A stretch of DNA of 64,000 nt from an uncultured Bacteroidales bacterium (GTDB lineage: Bacteria > Bacteroidota > Bacteroidia > Bacteroidales > Paludibacteraceae): NCBI GenBank assembly GCA_946626605.1, contig CAMOUL010000003.1, positions 116,430-180,429 of the forward strand, in the 5' to 3' direction. Shown here in pieces: positions 60,881-64,000 of this stretch (position 1 is the stretch's first letter; every line of letters starts with the position of its first letter). The notes under the pieces are model-generated. The model was not told the DNA's origin and made no database searches. It saw only the letters and a program-made list of their open reading frames with translations. Position numbers and translations under genes: made by a program.

Positions 60881-62236
60881 ATGCAAACAATCAAACTGAA
60901 ACGTGGTTTGGACATTCCGTTTGAAGGAGCTGCAGCCCTTACGCTTGGAAGCGTGAGACGTCCGGAGGTCTTTCATATTGTGCCTGACCACTTCGCCGGA
61001 ATCACTCCGAAGCTGGATGTGAAAGTAGGCGACTCGGTGAAAGCAGGTTCTCCCCTCTTTCACGACAAGGCGTTTGAGGAAATGCAGTTCACGTCCCCTG
61101 TCTCGGGTAAAGTCGTAGATATCGTGCGTGGTGATCGTCGTAAGGTGATGTCGATAGACATCCAGGCGGATGCTACCATCGCTTACGAGAAATTCGACGC
61201 CTCGGGTGATGTGAAGTCGCTGCTTCTCAAATCCGGTTTGTGGGCGCTCATCAAGCAGCGTCCGTATGACTGCATCGCGATGCCGAACAAGACGCCTCGT
61301 GCGTTCTTCATCTCGTCGTTTGACACAGCGCCTGCTGCGCCGGACTACGAGTTCGTGCTCAAAGGTCAGTTACCTACCCTGCAGGCCGGTGTATCGGCGC
61401 TCGCAAAACTCGCGCCGGTGTATGTCGGTATCCGTGGCGGAGCCAAGGCTACTGAGTTTAGAGAGTTAAAAGAGTGTACTCTCTTCGAGGTTTATGGTCC
61501 GCATCCTGCCGGTAATGTCGGTGTACAACTGAACAACCTCGCGCCGTTAGCAAAGGGGGAGACGGTCTTCACGATTAACATCCAGGATCTGGCTGTTATC
61601 GGACGTCTGTTCCAGAAAGGTATCGTTGATTACACCAAGAAAGTAGCGCTCACCGGTCCGTTGGCTTACGGTCGTCAGTACTACAACGTGCTGCCGGGTA
61701 TGCCGGTTGCTGCGATCTTCAAGTCGAACGTTCATGACGAGGTAGCATGCCGTTACATCGCAGGCAACGTACTGAGCGGTCGTCAGGTATGCCCAGAGAG
61801 CGATATCGTTTCGCCGTACGACAACCAGTTCACCGTGCTTGAGGACGGCGCAGACCGTCATGAGTTCATGGGCTGGCTCATGCCGCGTTTCGCGAACTTC
61901 AACGCCGGTTGTACAGACCCCGCTAAGATGCTGGACAACTGCTTCACCCGTTGGCTCTTCGGTCCGAAGAAATACCAATGGGATGCACGTCTGAAAGGTG
62001 GACGCCGCGCTATCATCGTTAGCAACGAGTATGACCGCGTCTTCCCGATGGACATCTATCCTGAGTATTTGATTAAAGCCATGATCGCAGGTAATATCGA
62101 TCGCATGGAGGCACTCGGCGCTTACGAAGTGGCACCGGAGGACTTTGCGCTCTGTGAGTTCGTCTGCACGTCGAAGATGCCGTTGCAGGCTATCGTGCGT
62201 CAAGCGCTGGACAATTTAAAAAAGGAGATTGAGTGA
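60881..62236 (+). CDS. nqrA: Na+-translocating NADH:quinone reductase subunit A
   Basis: Peripheral subunit of Na+-NQR, the respiratory sodium pump. The 451-residue protein has an N-terminal biotinyl/lipoyl-like fold (VKVGDSVKAGSPLFHDKAFEEM) and the family segment YGPHPAGNVGVQLNNLAP, plus RLKGGRRAIIV-type C-terminal sequence. Residues such as GYL/FTINIQDL are family-like. It is first of at least three nqr genes; the stop overlaps the nqrB start by one base (TGATG). Divergent from murC. Confidence 0.95.
   Translation: MQTIKLKRGLDIPFEGAAALTLGSVRRPEVFHIVPDHFAGITPKLDVKVGDSVKAGSPLFHDKAFEEMQFTSPVSGKVVDIVRGDRRKVMSIDIQADATIAYEKFDASGDVKSLLLKSGLWALIKQRPYDCIAMPNKTPRAFFISSFDTAPAAPDYEFVLKGQLPTLQAGVSALAKLAPVYVGIRGGAKATEFRELKECTLFEVYGPHPAGNVGVQLNNLAPLAKGETVFTINIQDLAVIGRLFQKGIVDYTKKVALTGPLAYGRQYYNVLPGMPVAAIFKSNVHDEVACRYIAGNVLSGRQVCPESDIVSPYDNQFTVLEDGADRHEFMGWLMPRFANFNAGCTDPAKMLDNCFTRWLFGPKKYQWDARLKGGRRAIIVSNEYDRVFPMDIYPEYLIKAMIAGNIDRMEALGAYEVAPEDFALCEFVCTSKMPLQAIVRQALDNLKKEIE
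62221..62226 (+). promoter_or_regulatory. Shine-Dalgarno-like AAAGGAG for nqrB
   Basis: An AAAGGAG run ends about 10 bases before the nqrB ATG at 62236, inside the end of nqrA. Confidence 0.5.
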
Positions 62237-63435
62237 TGGAAAAGTTATATGCTATTTGGAAGAAGTTCGGTAAGAACTTCGAAGAAGGCGGTAAGCTCGC
62301 TAAGTTGAGCTCGTTCTATGACGCCTTCGATACCTTCCTGTTCACTCCGCAAACCACCGCTAAGAAAAACGGCACCCATATCCATGACGGTTCGGACTCG
62401 AAGCGCACGATGATCATCGTAGTGCTCGCTTTGGTGCCCGCACTTCTCTTCGGTATGTTCAATGTCGGTTATCAGCACCTGCTCGCTACCGGACAACTGG
62501 CTGAGGGTCTCACCTGTGCATTGTTCTGGAAAGCGTTCGGTTTCGGTTTGCTGGCCGTGCTGCCGTATATCCTCGTTTCCTACATCGTCGGCTTGGGTAT
62601 TGAGTTCGTAGTAGCTCAAATCAAGCATGAGGAGGTAGCGGAGGGATATCTGGTAACAGGATTTATTATACCGCTCATCGTGCCGATCAATACGCCGCTC
62701 TGGCAAGTAGCTATCGCAGTAGCGTTCGCTGTTATCTTTGCCAAAGAGGTGTTCGGTGGAACGGGATATAACATCTTCAACGTAGCGCTCATCACCCGTG
62801 CGTTCCTCTTCTTCGCATACCCGTCGTCCATGACGGGCGATAAGATGTTCGTTCGTGATGGTGGTACCTGGGGTTGGGACGGCGGTCTCGTAGATGGTTA
62901 CACCTGCGCTACCCCGCTTACCCAATTAGCTACCGGTACGGATGTGCAACTCTCGTTCTGGGATATGGCGAACGGTCTGATCCCCGGTTCTGTAGGCGAG
63001 ACCTGTCTCTGGGCTATCCTGCTCGGCGCTTGTCTGCTTCTTATGACCGGTGTAGCAAGTTGGAAGACCATGCTCTCTGTATTCGCCGGAGGTGCACTGA
63101 CTGCGTTCTTGTTCAATAAGTTCGGTGCAGCAGACAACCTCGTAGCGCAGTATCCTTGGTATATGCATCTCGTATCGGGCGGTTTCGCTTTCGGTGCTGT
63201 CTTCATGGCTACCGACCCTGTTACCTCGGCTCGTACGGAGTGCGGTAAATGGATCTACGGTTTCCTCATCGGTCTCGTAGCAGTGCTCGTACGCGTCCTC
63301 AACCCGGGTTACCCGGAGGGAATGATGCTCGCTATCCTGCTCATGAACGCTTTTGCGCCGCTCATCGACTGGTGCGTTGTTCAGGCTAATATTAACAAAC
63401 GTGCAAAACGGGCGACCGTTGCGGATCAAAAGTAA
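62236..63435 (+). CDS. nqrB: Na+-translocating NADH:quinone reductase subunit B
   Basis: Integral membrane subunit of Na+-NQR, 399 residues, about ten helices, with covalently bound FMN and riboflavin in the family. MEKLYAIWKKFGKNFEEGGK begins it and GGTGYNIFNVALITRAFLF is conserved. The flavinylation site, normally S/T-G-A-T, here reads DGYTCATPL: the Gly is replaced by Cys while the acceptor Thr position remains. GGFAFGAVFMATDPVT near the end is typical. The start codon chosen is the ATG overlapping the nqrA stop. Confidence 0.94.
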   Translation: MEKLYAIWKKFGKNFEEGGKLAKLSSFYDAFDTFLFTPQTTAKKNGTHIHDGSDSKRTMIIVVLALVPALLFGMFNVGYQHLLATGQLAEGLTCALFWKAFGFGLLAVLPYILVSYIVGLGIEFVVAQIKHEEVAEGYLVTGFIIPLIVPINTPLWQVAIAVAFAVIFAKEVFGGTGYNIFNVALITRAFLFFAYPSSMTGDKMFVRDGGTWGWDGGLVDGYTCATPLTQLATGTDVQLSFWDMANGLIPGSVGETCLWAILLGACLLLMTGVASWKTMLSVFAGGALTAFLFNKFGAADNLVAQYPWYMHLVSGGFAFGAVFMATDPVTSARTECGKWIYGFLIGLVAVLVRVLNPGYPEGMMLAILLMNAFAPLIDWCVVQANINKRAKRATVADQK

Positions 63436-63440
63436 GGAGG
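63435..63440 (+). promoter_or_regulatory. Canonical Shine-Dalgarno AGGAGG for nqrC
   Basis: TAAGGAGGTACGCTATG: AGGAGG begins in the nqrB stop and lies six bases before the nqrC ATG at 63447. Confidence 0.7.
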
Positions 63441-63446
63441 TACGCT

Positions 63447-64000
63447 ATGAAACTGAATACAAACAGTAATATCTACACATTCGTCTATATGACGGTGGTA
63501 GTGATCATCGTAGCTGTGCTGCTGGCGGTTGTCAGCCAGGCACTCGCTCCGAAGCAGCAGGCAAATATCCTGCTCGACAAGCAGAAACAGATCCTTGGCG
63601 CGCTCAAAGTGGACTACACGAACGCTGACCCTGCAGAGGTCTATTACACGCTCGTACAGGACACGCTCAAATACGGAGAAATGGAGGTTTATGTAGCCAA
63701 CATCAATGGTGCAACCAAGTACATCCTGCCGCTTTCCGGTAAGGGTCTTTGGGGCGGCATTGGAGGTTACCTCGCACTCGATGCGGACAAGAACACCATC
63801 TATGGTGTCAACTTCAACCATGAGTCCGAGACTCCGGGTCTGGGTGCCAAGATTGTGGAACTGCCGTTCCGCGAGCAGTTTGAGGGCAAGCACATCCGCA
63901 ACGCCGCAGGCGAAGTGGTGTCTGTAGCAGTCCTCAAAGCAGGCAAACACGCCGAAGGACAAGAGCAGGTAGATGCCATCTCCGGTGCTACCATCACCTC
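63447..64000 (+). CDS. nqrC: Na+-translocating NADH:quinone reductase subunit C, 3' end cut by window edge
   Basis: Starts MKLNTNSNIYTFVYMTVVVI after an AGGAGG site. One N-terminal helix (about 11-32) precedes the periplasmic FMN-binding domain: GKGLWGGIGGYLAL, ESETPGLGAKIVE. The covalent-FMN motif SGATIT is the last thing before the window edge and is intact, unlike the corresponding site in nqrB. 184 codons are visible; the family is 230-260 residues. Likely followed by nqrDEF outside the window. Confidence 0.95.
   Translation, partial: MKLNTNSNIYTFVYMTVVVIIVAVLLAVVSQALAPKQQANILLDKQKQILGALKVDYTNADPAEVYYTLVQDTLKYGEMEVYVANINGATKYILPLSGKGLWGGIGGYLALDADKNTIYGVNFNHESETPGLGAKIVELPFREQFEGKHIRNAAGEVVSVAVLKAGKHAEGQEQVDAISGATIT

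Overview
The window comes from a member of the Bacteroidota, most likely order Bacteroidales. The evidence is the promoter grammar (TTTG, about 20 nt, TAnnTTTG), the near absence of Shine-Dalgarno sites, and families typical of the phylum: DUF4831, PorD-type DUF4835, DUF5723-OmpA, a CHU_C sorting domain, a lysine-type SerA, fused KorA and a Bacteroidales-like small SRP RNA. Two likely type IX secretion (T9SS) components (a PorE-like lipoprotein and PorD) and two candidate T9SS cargo proteins suggest a T9SS-positive lineage outside Bacteroides proper. The lineage assignment is inference. No rRNA, tRNA, complete transposon, prophage or CRISPR array was seen.

Layout. 1-9.5 kb (minus strand): M3 peptidase (cut by the window edge), a CHU_C-domain secreted protein, serA-serC, a carboxyltransferase, a Wzi-like outer-membrane protein and an OmpH/Skp-like protein. 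9.5-13.6 kb is the least ordinary part: a candidate invertible promoter, a small membrane protein, PrsW, an unknown basic protein behind an array of six 11-bp repeats, a lipoprotein, a 111-nt five-helix hairpin, a DUF4160/DUF2442 pair and about 0.5 kb without genes. 13.6-31.8 kb (plus): esterase, bactofilin, four-helix-bundle protein, DUF1015, PorE-like protein, thyA-folA, ettA, tilS-aroE, DUF4831, porD-recN-rarA, hemW and a class A PBP. 31.8-48 kb (plus): TPR protein, degenerate TraB protein, amidase, rlmD, S8 protease, SRP RNA (minus), RecD-like helicase, a large lipoprotein next to a DUF5723/TSP3/OmpA protein, yebC and rsmG with a triplicated gene end. 48-64 kb: korAB (minus), lepA, nhaD, dedA, a two-TM protein, then murC-ftsQ-ftsA-ftsZ (minus) divergent from nqrABC (plus, cut by the right edge).

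Functional links: serC/serA make serine; thyA/folA make dTMP and recycle folate; Na+-NQR with NhaD suggests a sodium cycle; KorAB supplies low-potential electrons; MurC-FtsQAZ, the PBP, the amidase and bactofilin serve envelope growth; the PorE-like protein and PorD would serve export of the CHU_C and S8 proteins.

A genome-wide oddity dominates the spacers. Intergenic gaps are filled with families of short degenerate repeats (AATGAATAATG, GAAAGGTGAAAGG, GTGTACGGTGTAAA, TTTAGGGTTTAACG, TTTATGATTTTTGATT). These run into coding ends and supply start codons, signal-peptide cores and C-terminal residues. The strongest candidates for undescribed biology are the 16-bp inverted repeat enclosing a promoter upstream of ompH-wzi (9626-9753), the hairpin of five consecutive 7-bp helices (12353-12463), the two 11-bp-period arrays (11356-11421 and 41975-42018), and the rsmG 3'-end triplication (48021-48212).
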